Source: Paramagnetospirillum magneticum AMB-1
GTDB taxonomy: Bacteria > Pseudomonadota > Alphaproteobacteria > Rhodospirillales > Magnetospirillaceae
Reading direction: 5' to 3'
Length of the DNA stretch: 64,000 nucleotides
Assembly (NCBI RefSeq): GCF_000009985.1
Contig: NC_007626.1
Location: forward strand, 1,698,745-1,762,744
In this document: positions 34,834 to 43,862 of the stretch, one piece after another
Layout: the number at the start of each line of letters is the position of its first letter
Position numbering within the stretch: the first letter of the stretch is position 1
The notes under the pieces: model-generated
Told to the model about the DNA's origin: nothing
The model's input: the letters and a program-made list of their open reading frames with translations, nothing else
Databases searched by the model: none
Translations under genes and position numbers: made by a program

Positions 34834-35657
34834 GGGGCTTCAAGGCGGCCTGCCTTCAGGTCAACGCCTCCAATGACCTGACGGCCAATTGCGAGGCCGC
34901 CGCCGCCCTGGCGGTGGAGGCCCGCGCCGCCGGTGCCGACCTGATCCTGATGCCCGAGAACGTCGCCATGATGGAATGGGGGCGCTCCAACATCGTGCTG
35001 AAGGCCCAGCCGGAAGAAGAGCATCTGGCCCTGAAGTTCTTTCGCGACCTGGCCCGCGAGATAGGTGCCTGGCTGCATATCGGCAGCCTGCATGTGCTGC
35101 TGGAGGGCGGCATGGTCGCCAACCGCACCTATGTGATCAGCCCCGATGGCGGCATCGCGGCGCGCTATTCCAAAATCCACATGTTCGACGTGGATCTGGG
35201 CCTGGGCGAGGTCTACAAGGAATCCGCCACCTTCCAGCCCGGCGACGAGGCGGTCTGCGTCGACCTGCCCTGGGGGCGGCTGGGCCTGTCCATCTGCTAC
35301 GACCTGCGTTTTCCGCATCTTTACCGGGCGCTGGCCCATTCGGGCTCGTCCTTCCTGGCGGTGCCGGCGGCCTTCACCCGCACCACCGGCAAGGCCCACT
35401 GGCACGTGCTGCTGCGGGCCAGGGCCATCGAGACCGGATGCTACGTCTTCGCCCCCGCCCAGTGCGGCGAGCACGTCAACGACCGCCAGACCTACGGCCA
35501 TGCGCTGATCGTCAGTCCCTGGGGCGAAGTGCTGGCCGACGCGCTGGAACGGCCCGGCTGGGTGATGGCCGACATCGACCCGGAAAAGGTCAAGGACGCG
35601 CGGCGCAAGATCCCCTGTCTCGACCACGACCGGCCGTTTGGGGTGCCGAAGAGGTAA
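34830..35657 (+). CDS. Carbon-nitrogen hydrolase, NIT1-like
   Basis: A 275-residue nitrilase-superfamily protein with the Glu-Lys-Cys triad: Glu in LILMPENVAM, Lys in ARYSKIHMFDVD and Cys in GLSICYDLRFP. It resembles the NIT1 branch, which removes deaminated glutathione, and its position right after a glutaredoxin gene fits that role. It starts at GTG 34830, overlapping the grxC stop by four bases. Confidence 0.92.
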   Translation: MRGFKAACLQVNASNDLTANCEAAAALAVEARAAGADLILMPENVAMMEWGRSNIVLKAQPEEEHLALKFFRDLAREIGAWLHIGSLHVLLEGGMVANRTYVISPDGGIAARYSKIHMFDVDLGLGEVYKESATFQPGDEAVCVDLPWGRLGLSICYDLRFPHLYRALAHSGSSFLAVPAAFTRTTGKAHWHVLLRARAIETGCYVFAPAQCGEHVNDRQTYGHALIVSPWGEVLADALERPGWVMADIDPEKVKDARRKIPCLDHDRPFGVPKR

Positions 35658-35681
35658 TACCGGTCGGCGCTTGACCTGACG

Positions 35682-35775
35682 TGTCATCCTGACGACTGCA
35701 GGGAGGAAGGATCTTTCAACCTGAAGCGGCTGCCGCTGTCCCGTGAACGATCCTTCGCCCCTGGCTCAGGATGAC
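35682..35775. repeat. TGTCAT...ATGAC palindromic element, copy 3
   Basis: Begins TGTCATCCTGACGAC and ends CTCAGGATGAC, with AAGGATCTTTC and GATCCTTCGCC inside. It lies 25 bases after the nitrilase gene. Confidence 0.75.
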
Positions 35776-35832
35776 GGAAGAGAATCGCTTCCATGGGCGG
35801 ACGGTATAATCCGTTTTTCACCAGGCATTTTC

Positions 35833-35918
35833 ACCACGAAGGCGCGAAGGCACGAAGGTCTGGAGAAGGAGTTTCCCCTTATCCTTCGTGTTCCTTCCCC
35901 CCTTCGAGCCTTCGTGGT
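35833..35918. repeat. Inverted repeat of ACCACGAAGGC type
   Basis: ACCACGAAGGC (35833-35843) and GCCTTCGTGGT (35908-35918) are perfect inverses at the ends; inside are further CGAAGG and CCTTCG units. It lies immediately before the stop of the convergent methyltransferase gene and may act as its terminator or be another dispersed palindrome. Confidence 0.6.
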
Positions 35919-35934
35919 TGATCGGCGGCGGCTT

Positions 35935-36468
35935 TCAGACCGGCAGCACAGCCGGTCCCGGCCCGTTGACGGCGGCGATGCGCTGGACCACCTTGGCGTG
36001 GTCCATGGCGCCGTCCTCGTAGGCGACGACGGTCAGGCCGCGGGCCAGCTCCAGCAACTCGCCCCGCCTCAGCAGGTGGTCGGGATTGGCCGGGCGGCCG
36101 AATTTCTCGTTGCCCGCCGCGAAGGTCTCGTAGAGCAGCACGCCGCCGGGTTTCAGGGCGGCGAGGATGGCGGGGAAGATCGGCCGCCAGAGATAATTGG
36201 TGACCACCACCGCGTCGAAAGCCCGGTCGCCCAGCGGCCAGGGCGAGCCGTCCTCCAGGTCGGCGGCGATCAGTTCGGCCCCCTCGGCAAGGCGGGCCTG
36301 GGCGATGTCGCGGTCCAGCGCGGTGACGTTGTGGCCCCGGTCGAGGAACAGCCGGGCGTGGCGCCCGCCGCCACAGGCGAGGTCCAGCACCGTGCCGCCC
36401 TCCGGCACCAGGGCGGCGAAGCGGGCGATCCAGGCGGAGGGGGCGATGCGGAAGGGATCGGTGCCCAT
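35935..36468 (-). CDS. Class I SAM-dependent methyltransferase
   Basis: A 177-residue small methyltransferase: motif I VLDLACGGGRHARLFLDRG, VTALDRDIAQA, VVVTNYLWRPIF and LKPGGVLLYETF. It resembles the TehB-like small enzymes. The substrate is unknown. Confidence 0.88.
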   Translation of the reverse strand: MGTDPFRIAPSAWIARFAALVPEGGTVLDLACGGGRHARLFLDRGHNVTALDRDIAQARLAEGAELIAADLEDGSPWPLGDRAFDAVVVTNYLWRPIFPAILAALKPGGVLLYETFAAGNEKFGRPANPDHLLRRGELLELARGLTVVAYEDGAMDHAKVVQRIAAVNGPGPAVLPV

Positions 36469-36533
36469 GGCTTTCTCTGTACGGTGAATACCGTATCTGC
36501 TACGAAGGCTGAGGATAGCGGATATCAGCGGCC

Positions 36534-36947
36534 ATGATCCTGTTCGAATTGCGCTGCTCTGGCGAGCATCATTTTGAAGCCTGGTTCAAGGACGGCGCCA
36601 CCTATGACGGGCAGGCGGCGGCCGGCGAGATTTCCTGCCCCGTTTGCGGCGATACCCGGATCGACAAGGCCCCCATGGCGCCGCGCCTGGCCAAGGCCCG
36701 CGGCTCGGCCCTGGATGCCCAGGCGGCAGCGGGCGAGTTGCGCAAGATGCTGGTGGACCTGAAGCACAAGGTTCAGGCCAATTGCGATTACGTGGGCGAT
36801 AAATTCCCCGACGAGGCCCGCAAGATCCATTACGGCGACGCCGAGGCCCGGCCCATCTATGGCGAGGCCACCCCCGCCGAAGCCACCGAGCTGGAAGAGG
36901 AAGGCGTTTCCGTCGCCCGCATTCCTTGGGTGGCCGAAGGGAATTAG
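36534..36947 (+). CDS. DUF1178 family protein
   Basis: A 137-residue protein with the DUF1178 layout: MILFELRCSGEHHFEAWF start, a CPVCGDTRIDKAPMAPRLA zinc-knuckle-like segment and the GEATPAEATELEEEGV end. Alphaproteobacterial family of unknown function. Confidence 0.92.
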   Translation: MILFELRCSGEHHFEAWFKDGATYDGQAAAGEISCPVCGDTRIDKAPMAPRLAKARGSALDAQAAAGELRKMLVDLKHKVQANCDYVGDKFPDEARKIHYGDAEARPIYGEATPAEATELEEEGVSVARIPWVAEGN

Positions 36948-36975
36948 ACCATCGTGCGCAACATCAGAAACAAGC

Positions 36976-37062
36976 TGTCACCCTGAGCCCGGCGAAGGGT
37001 CTTTCACGCGAGAACGCCAGCCGCCTCAGGCTGAAAGATCCTTCGCGGCGCTCAGGATGACA
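36976..37062. repeat. TGTCAC...ATGACA palindromic element, copy 4
   Basis: Begins TGTCACCCTGAGC and ends GCTCAGGATGACA; AAGGGTCTTTC and GAAAGATCCTTCG lie inside. It sits between the DUF1178 and DUF1275 genes. Confidence 0.75.
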
Positions 37063-37158
37063 ACCTGTCTCACATTTGACGCTCGGCGCTTTAGCCTTCC
37101 AATCTCCGGGATCGAGGGCTTATGCTGCGGCGCAGCAGGTCTTTGCCCCCGGTGCTGT

Positions 37159-37932
37159 ATGCCCATCTATTTTCTGCGCAGGCTTTCTGGCCATCGGCGC
37201 ACGTCGTCCGCCAACAAGCATCTCGGCTATTCCCTGGCCTTCATCGCCGGAGCGATCAATGCCGGCGGCTTCCTGGCGGTCGAGCGCTATACCTCGCACA
37301 TGACCGGTATCGTCTCGTCGCTGGCGGACAATCTGGTCACCAATCAACTCGGCGCCGTTCTGGTCGGGCTGGGCTCGCTGGCGGCGTTCATCGCCGGTTC
37401 GGCCTATTCGGCGATCCTGATCAACTGGGGGCGCCATCACCGCACCCACAGCAAATACGCCTACCCTCTGCTGTGGGAGGCGATTCTGCTGCTGTGCTTC
37501 GGGCTGATGGGTGGTTCGCTCGAACTGCACGAAAGCGCGTTCATTCCGGTCACCGTGATGCTGCTCTGCTTCATCATGGGGCTGCAGAACGCCATCATTT
37601 CCAAGATCTCCAACTCGGAAATCCGCACCACCCACATGACCGGCATCGTTACCGATATCGGTATCGAGCTGGGCAAGGCGTTCTATCTCAACTCCCAGAA
37701 GGAATCGGCGCATTACCAACCCGTGCGGGCCAACAAGGCCCGGCTGGCCGTGCTGGCCTCCCTGCTGCTGTCCTTCCTGTCGGGCGGCGTGGCCGGTGCG
37801 GTGGGCTTCAAATACGTGGGCTATGCCTCGACCATTCCGCTGGCGGTGTTCCTGGTGTTCCTGGCCATCGTGCCGCTGGTCGACGACGCCCGCACCCGCT
37901 TCCGGGTCTTCACCCGGCATCGAATGCACTGA
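37159..37932 (+). CDS. DUF1275 (YoaK) family membrane protein
   Basis: A 257-residue protein with about six hydrophobic helices, the first being LGYSLAFIAGAINAGGFLAV, followed by the family motif YTSHMTGIVSSLADNL and a repeat of it, RTTHMTGIVTDIGIELG. DUF1275 proteins are inner-membrane proteins of unknown function. ATG 37159 gives the usual length. Confidence 0.92.
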   Translation: MPIYFLRRLSGHRRTSSANKHLGYSLAFIAGAINAGGFLAVERYTSHMTGIVSSLADNLVTNQLGAVLVGLGSLAAFIAGSAYSAILINWGRHHRTHSKYAYPLLWEAILLLCFGLMGGSLELHESAFIPVTVMLLCFIMGLQNAIISKISNSEIRTTHMTGIVTDIGIELGKAFYLNSQKESAHYQPVRANKARLAVLASLLLSFLSGGVAGAVGFKYVGYASTIPLAVFLVFLAIVPLVDDARTRFRVFTRHRMH

Positions 37933-37935
37933 TTC

Positions 37936-37997
37936 GTGTCCCTCTGTCGCCGGGCGGGTTTCTGCGAAACCCTTGGCTCTCGGCGCATAAGCGGCTA
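37936..37997. repeat. CCCTCTGTCGCCGGGCGGG repeat
   Basis: GTCCCTCTGTCGCCGGGCGGG followed by a CCCTTGGCTCTCGGCGCATAAGC segment also found at 41.4 kb. It lies just after the DUF1275 stop and leads into the multi-hairpin element. Confidence 0.6.
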
Positions 37998-38035
37998 GCA
38001 GGCCGGGGAAAAACCCCGCTTTGCGGCAGGGCACC

Positions 38036-38159
38036 CGCCCTGACCCGTTCGGAGGCACAGCCTCCGAACCTCCAGTTTTTTATTTCAATGGATTAATAAG
38101 CTGAAGGGTTCGGGAAGCTGTGCTTCCCGATTGGGGGATCGGGGGCAAAAGCCCCCGAA
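38036..38159. repeat. Multi-hairpin intergenic element, copy B (inverted)
   Basis: Near-identical reverse complement of 20266-20390. Its hairpins are GTTCGGAGGC-ACA-GCCTCCGAAC, an A/T-rich stem around TTTATTTCAATGG, TCGGGAAGC-TGT-GCTTCCCGA and CGGGGGC-AAAA-GCCCCCG. It lies between the convergent DUF1275 and ubiG genes. Confidence 0.8.
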
Positions 38160-38187
38160 ATGGGGTGTTTCCGCCGCCGGGCGGGGC

Positions 38188-38946
38188 TTAGCCCTTGACC
38201 CCGAACAGCATGTAATTGACGTCGAGATTGTCGGTCTCGCGCCAGGTGTCGCTGAGCGGGTTGAAGGCCATGCCGGCCATCTGGCGCACGGTGATGCCGC
38301 GATCGCGCAGCATGGCGGCGAATTCCGAGGGGCGGACGAACTTGTTCCAGTCGTGGGTGCCCTTGGGCAGCCAGCCCAGCACGTATTCGGCGCCGACCAC
38401 CGCCAGGGCCCAGGCCTTGGCCGTGCGGTTCAGGGTGGCGCCCATGAACACGCCGCCGGGCTTCAGGCGGGCGGTGGCGTGGCCGAGGAAGGCCGAGACG
38501 TCGGGAACGTGCTCGACCACTTCCATGGACAGCACCACGTCGAAGGCCTCGTTGGGATCGAGTTGCTCGGGCGTTGATACACGGTAGTCCACCGGCACGC
38601 CGGTCTGCTCGGCGTGCAGGCGGGCGACGGCCACGTTCTTGTCGCCCGCGTCGATGCCGGTGACGGCAAAGCCCATGCGGGCCAGGGGCTCGGACAGCAG
38701 GCCGCCGCCGCTGCCCACGTCCAGCAGGGTCAGGCCCTCGAACGGGCGCATCAGGCTCTCGTCACGGCCGAAATGGGCGGCGAAATGCCGGCGCATGAAG
38801 GCCAGGCGGACGGGATTGAAGCGGTGCAGCGGCTTGAACTTGCCCTGCGGGTCCCACCAGGCCTCGGCCATGGCGGTGAACCGGGCGATTTCCTCGGGCG
38901 ATGCCGTGCCCACGTGGTCCATGAATTTCAACTCCACCTGCAACAT
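38188..38946 (-). CDS. ubiG: Ubiquinone biosynthesis O-methyltransferase
   Basis: UbiG makes both O-methylations of ubiquinone. The 252-residue protein has ARFTAMAEAWWDPQGKFKPLH (family start), motif I LLDVGSGGGLLSEPLA, SMEVVEHVPDVSAFL and the late TLNRTAKAWALAVVGAEY and GTHDWNKFVRPSE segments. Divergent from lysC. Confidence 0.97.
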   Translation of the reverse strand: MLQVELKFMDHVGTASPEEIARFTAMAEAWWDPQGKFKPLHRFNPVRLAFMRRHFAAHFGRDESLMRPFEGLTLLDVGSGGGLLSEPLARMGFAVTGIDAGDKNVAVARLHAEQTGVPVDYRVSTPEQLDPNEAFDVVLSMEVVEHVPDVSAFLGHATARLKPGGVFMGATLNRTAKAWALAVVGAEYVLGWLPKGTHDWNKFVRPSEFAAMLRDRGITVRQMAGMAFNPLSDTWRETDNLDVNYMLFGVKG

Positions 38947-39095
38947 TTCGTAAGGGGGCCGTGCTTGCGTCCCGCTGGGCGACAGAGTATGAATACGCGC
39001 CCTTCCGGCGGCAACCGCGCAAACGAGAGTTTTTCGCGGATCGCGGCGAGGGAGAATAAGGATCAGCCCGGGGCTGGGACAACAAGGGTTTTCTC

Positions 39096-40316
<1,221 letters not shown>

Positions 40317-40340
40317 GCGGGGCACTTGCCAGAGGGCCTG

Positions 40341-41375
40341 ATGGATAAGGCGAGGGAGCGGCTCGAGCACCTGTGGCGGCGCGGACGGGAATTTCTCGGC
40401 ACCGAATACGCCATCATGGGCGGTGCGATGTCGTGGATTTCCGAACGCCAGCTGGTCGCCGCCATTTCCAATGGCGGCGGTTTCGGCGTGCTGGCCTGCG
40501 GCTCCATGGGGCCGGGCCTGCTGCGCGAGGAGATACGCGCCACCCAGGAACTGACCGCCAGGCCGTTCGGCGTCAACCTGATCACCCTGCATCCCGACCT
40601 GGACGCCCTGATCGACGTCTGCGGCGAGATGCAGGTGGGGCACATCGTGCTGGCCGGCGGCCTGCCGTCCGCCGCTTCCATCAAGCGGGCCAAGGATACC
40701 GGGGCCAAGGTGATCTGCTTCGCCCCCGCCGTGGTGCTGGCCAAGAAGCTGCTGCGCGCCGGCGTTGACGCCCTGGTGATCGAAGGGGCCGAGGCCGGAG
40801 GCCATGTGGGTCCCGTCGCCACCAGCGTGCTGGCCCAGGAAATTCTTCCCGTGATCGATCAGGTTCCGGTCTTCGTGGCCGGCGGCATCGGCCGGGGCGA
40901 GGCCATCGTCTCCTACCTGGAGATGGGGGCGTCGGGCTGCCAGTTGGGCACCCGCTTCGTCTGCGCCAGCGAATGCATCGCCCATCCCAACTTCAAGAAG
41001 GCGTTCATCCGCGCCGCCGCCCGTGATGCCCTGCCCTCGGTGCAGGTCGATCCCCAGTTCCCGGTGATTCCGGTGCGGGCGCTCTCCAACAACGCCACCC
41101 GGCGCTTCATCCTGTTCCAGATGGAAGTGATCTCCCGCTTCAAGTCCGGCGAGATCGAGCAGAAGGACGCCCAGCTGGAGATCGAGCATTTCTGGGCCGG
41201 AGCCCTGAAGCGCGCCGTCATCGACGGCGACGTGGAAAACGGCTCGCTGATGGCCGGGCAAAGCGTCGGCATGGTGACCCGCGAGCAGCCCACCGCCGAG
41301 ATCTTGCAGGAATTGCTGAGCCAGGCACTGGCCGCCCTGGCCGACCGCCACGGCCCCGTTCCGGTGCAGGCGTGA
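40341..41375 (+). CDS. Nitronate monooxygenase / enoyl reductase II-like flavoprotein
   Basis: A 344-residue FMN TIM-barrel protein of the NMO/FabK superfamily: an opening AIMGGAMSWISERQLVAAISNGGGFGVLA, the FMN-loop VIEGAEAGGHVG and VFVAGGIGRGEAIVSYLEMGASGCQLGTRF in pieces. ATG 40341 is preceded by AGAGGG; a TTG at 40326 is less likely. Follows lysC by 24 bases. Confidence 0.87.
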   Translation: MDKARERLEHLWRRGREFLGTEYAIMGGAMSWISERQLVAAISNGGGFGVLACGSMGPGLLREEIRATQELTARPFGVNLITLHPDLDALIDVCGEMQVGHIVLAGGLPSAASIKRAKDTGAKVICFAPAVVLAKKLLRAGVDALVIEGAEAGGHVGPVATSVLAQEILPVIDQVPVFVAGGIGRGEAIVSYLEMGASGCQLGTRFVCASECIAHPNFKKAFIRAAARDALPSVQVDPQFPVIPVRALSNNATRRFILFQMEVISRFKSGEIEQKDAQLEIEHFWAGALKRAVIDGDVENGSLMAGQSVGMVTREQPTAEILQELLSQALAALADRHGPVPVQA

Positions 41376-41380
41376 TGTCG

Positions 41381-41450
41381 GTCAGCCCCTCAGTCGCCGG
41401 GCGGGCCGTCTGCGCCGGCCCTTGGCTCTCGCGGCATAAGCCGCGCCGGC
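41381..41450. repeat. CCCCTCAGTCGCCGGGCGGG repeat, long copy
   Basis: GTCAGCCCCTCAGTCGCCGG, then a GGCCCTTGGCTCTCGCGGCATAAG segment shared with 37.96 kb. A second core copy follows at 41487. Confidence 0.6.
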
Positions 41451-41486
41451 CTTTGGCCGCAACTCCTCGCCTTCGGTTCGTCGGGT

Positions 41487-41520
41487 CTTGCCCCTCAGTC
41501 GCCGGGCGGGTCGCCCAGGC
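41487..41520. repeat. CCCTCAGTCGCCGGGCGGG repeat, short copy
   Basis: TTGCCCCTCAGTCGCCGGGC, the same core as 41381, ten bases before the ptsP start codon, so it probably lies in the ptsP leader. Confidence 0.55.
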
Positions 41521-41529
41521 AGGCATGTG

Positions 41530-43803
41530 ATGCAGAGCGCGGGAATGACCTCCGTGTCGCGCCGCCTGCTGGGACGTCTGCGCGACGTCATGGCCGGCAG
41601 CGGTTCGGCCCAGGATCGCCTGGACAAGGTGGTCAAGCTGATTGCCGCCGACATGGTGGCCGAGGTGTGCTCGTGCTACGTCATGCGCGCCGGCGAAGTG
41701 CTGGAACTGTTCTCCACCGAAGGCCTGAAGAAGGAATCTGTGCACCAGACCCGTCTGCGGGTCGGCGAGGGTCTGGTCGGCGACATCGCGGCCCATGCGC
41801 GGCCGCTGGCCCTGGCCGACGCCCAGGTCCATCCCAACTTCGTCTTCCGGCCGGAAACCGGTGAAGAGATCTTCCACTCGCTGATGGGCGTGCCCATCAT
41901 CCGCGGCTCGCGCGTGGTCGGCGTCCTGGTAGTGCAGAACCGCACCATGCGCCACTACACCGACGAGGAGATCGAGACTCTCGAGACCGTGGCCATGGTG
42001 CTGGCCGAGCTGCTGGTGTCGGGCGAGCTGGTCAACCGCGCCGAACTGGTGCCGGTGGACGGCAATGCCCTGCTGCCGCTGCGCATGGAGGGCGTCAAGC
42101 TCAACGGCGGCGTCGGCGTCGGCGTGGCGGTGCTGCACCGGCCGCGCATCACCATCCAGCGCCTGGTGGCCGAGGATACCGACGCCGAGTTGGAGCGTCT
42201 GAAGAAGGCGCTGACCGGCATCAAGCTGGCGCTGGAGGAACTGTTCTCGCGCCCCGAGATGCGGGACGGCGAGCACCGCGACGTGCTCGAGACCTATCGC
42301 ATGTTCGCCGAGGACAAGGGCTGGCTGAACCGCATCAGCGAGGCCATCCATACCGGCCTGACCGCCGAGGCGGCGGTGCAGAAGGTCCATGACGACACCC
42401 GCGCCCGCATGAGCCAGATCACCGATCCCTACCTGCGCGAGCGCATGCACGATTTCGAGGATCTGGCCAACCGCCTGCTGCAGCATCTGGCCGGCGGGGA
42501 CGACGACCAGCGCCCCGGCGCCGCCGATCTGCCCGAGGGCGCCATCCTGATCGGCCGCAACCTGGGGCCGATGGAGCTGTTCGACTACGACCCCAAGCGC
42601 CTGCGCGGTCTGGTGCTGGAGGAGGGGTCGGCGACCTCGCACGTGGCCATCGTGGCCCGTGCCCTGGACATCCCGGTGGTGGGCCGCGTCAAGGACGTGC
42701 TCGACAAGATCGAGCCGCTGGACCCGGTGATCTGCGACGGCGACAACGGCCAGGTGTTCATCCGCCCGCCCGACGACATCCGCGAAACCTATATCGACGC
42801 CATCAGCCAGCGCCAGCTGCGCCAGGCCGTGTATGCCCGCCTGCGCGAACTGCCCGCCGTCACCCGCCAGGACGTGCGCATCGGCATCCACATGAATGCC
42901 GGCCTGCTGCTGGATCTGCAGCACCTGCACGATTCCGGGGCCGACGGCATTGGGCTGTACCGCACCGAGCTGCCCTTCATGGCGCGCTCCAGCTTGCCCG
43001 ACGTGGCGGCCCAGACCCTGCTGTACAAGAAGATCCTCGATCAGGCCGAGGGCAAGCCGGTGGTGTTCCGCACCCTGGACGTGGGCGGCGACAAGGTTCT
43101 GCCCTACTGGAATCCCTACGAGGAGGACAATCCGGCCTTGGGCTGGCGGTCCATCCGCATCACCCTGGACCGTCCGGCGGTCATGCGCTCGCAGTTGCGC
43201 GCCCTGCTGCGCGCCGCCCAGGGGCGCGAACTGTCGGTGATGTTCCCCATGATCGCCGAGGTCTCCGAGTTCGTTCAGGCGCGCCTGATCCTCGACAAGG
43301 AGCTGGAGCGCGAGCGCGCCATGGGCAACCCCATGCCCTCCAGGCTCAAGGTCGGCACCATGCTGGAAGTGCCTGCCCTGGCGCTGCAGCTGGACGCGCT
43401 GCTGCCCATGGTGGACTTCGTGTCCATCGGCTCCAACGATCTGACCCAGTTCCTGTTCGCGGTGGACCGCGGCAATCCGCGCATCGCCGAGCGCTATGAT
43501 TCCCTGGCGCCCGCCATGGTGCGCTTCATGCGCTATGTGGCGGCCAAGTGCGCCCAGTACGGCGTCACCCTGTCGGTGTGCGGCGAAATGGCCGGACGGC
43601 CGCTGGAGGCCATGGCGCTGATCGGCGTGGGCATCCGTCACCTCTCGCTGTCGGCCCCCAATATCGGACCGGTCAAGACCATGGTGCGCAGCCTGGATAT
43701 CGGCGCGCTCGAAGCCTACATGAACACGCTCCTCAAATCGCCCGACCATAGCCTGCGGAACAAGCTGAAGACCTTCGCGCTCGATCATGGCGTGGTGCTG
43801 TGA
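41530..43803 (+). CDS. ptsP: Phosphoenolpyruvate-protein phosphotransferase PtsP (EI-Ntr)
   Basis: A 757-residue EI-Ntr, first enzyme of the nitrogen phosphotransfer chain (to NPr and EIIA-Ntr). It has an N-terminal GAF domain (about residues 20-165, with GEGLVGDIAAHARPLALAD), the phospho-His domain (GSATSHVAIVARALD, His near 368) and the PEP-binding barrel with SIGSNDLTQFLFAVDRGN and a Cys in SVCGEMAGRP. ATG 41530 is taken; a longer start would run into the repeat. GAF domains in this enzyme sense glutamine. Confidence 0.97.
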   Translation: MQSAGMTSVSRRLLGRLRDVMAGSGSAQDRLDKVVKLIAADMVAEVCSCYVMRAGEVLELFSTEGLKKESVHQTRLRVGEGLVGDIAAHARPLALADAQVHPNFVFRPETGEEIFHSLMGVPIIRGSRVVGVLVVQNRTMRHYTDEEIETLETVAMVLAELLVSGELVNRAELVPVDGNALLPLRMEGVKLNGGVGVGVAVLHRPRITIQRLVAEDTDAELERLKKALTGIKLALEELFSRPEMRDGEHRDVLETYRMFAEDKGWLNRISEAIHTGLTAEAAVQKVHDDTRARMSQITDPYLRERMHDFEDLANRLLQHLAGGDDDQRPGAADLPEGAILIGRNLGPMELFDYDPKRLRGLVLEEGSATSHVAIVARALDIPVVGRVKDVLDKIEPLDPVICDGDNGQVFIRPPDDIRETYIDAISQRQLRQAVYARLRELPAVTRQDVRIGIHMNAGLLLDLQHLHDSGADGIGLYRTELPFMARSSLPDVAAQTLLYKKILDQAEGKPVVFRTLDVGGDKVLPYWNPYEEDNPALGWRSIRITLDRPAVMRSQLRALLRAAQGRELSVMFPMIAEVSEFVQARLILDKELERERAMGNPMPSRLKVGTMLEVPALALQLDALLPMVDFVSIGSNDLTQFLFAVDRGNPRIAERYDSLAPAMVRFMRYVAAKCAQYGVTLSVCGEMAGRPLEAMALIGVGIRHLSLSAPNIGPVKTMVRSLDIGALEAYMNTLLKSPDHSLRNKLKTFALDHGVVL

Positions 43804-43862
43804 TCCGGCAGGGGTGGTTGCCAGCCCGCGGGTGGATTTGTTAAACAAGGTCGCCACACGCA

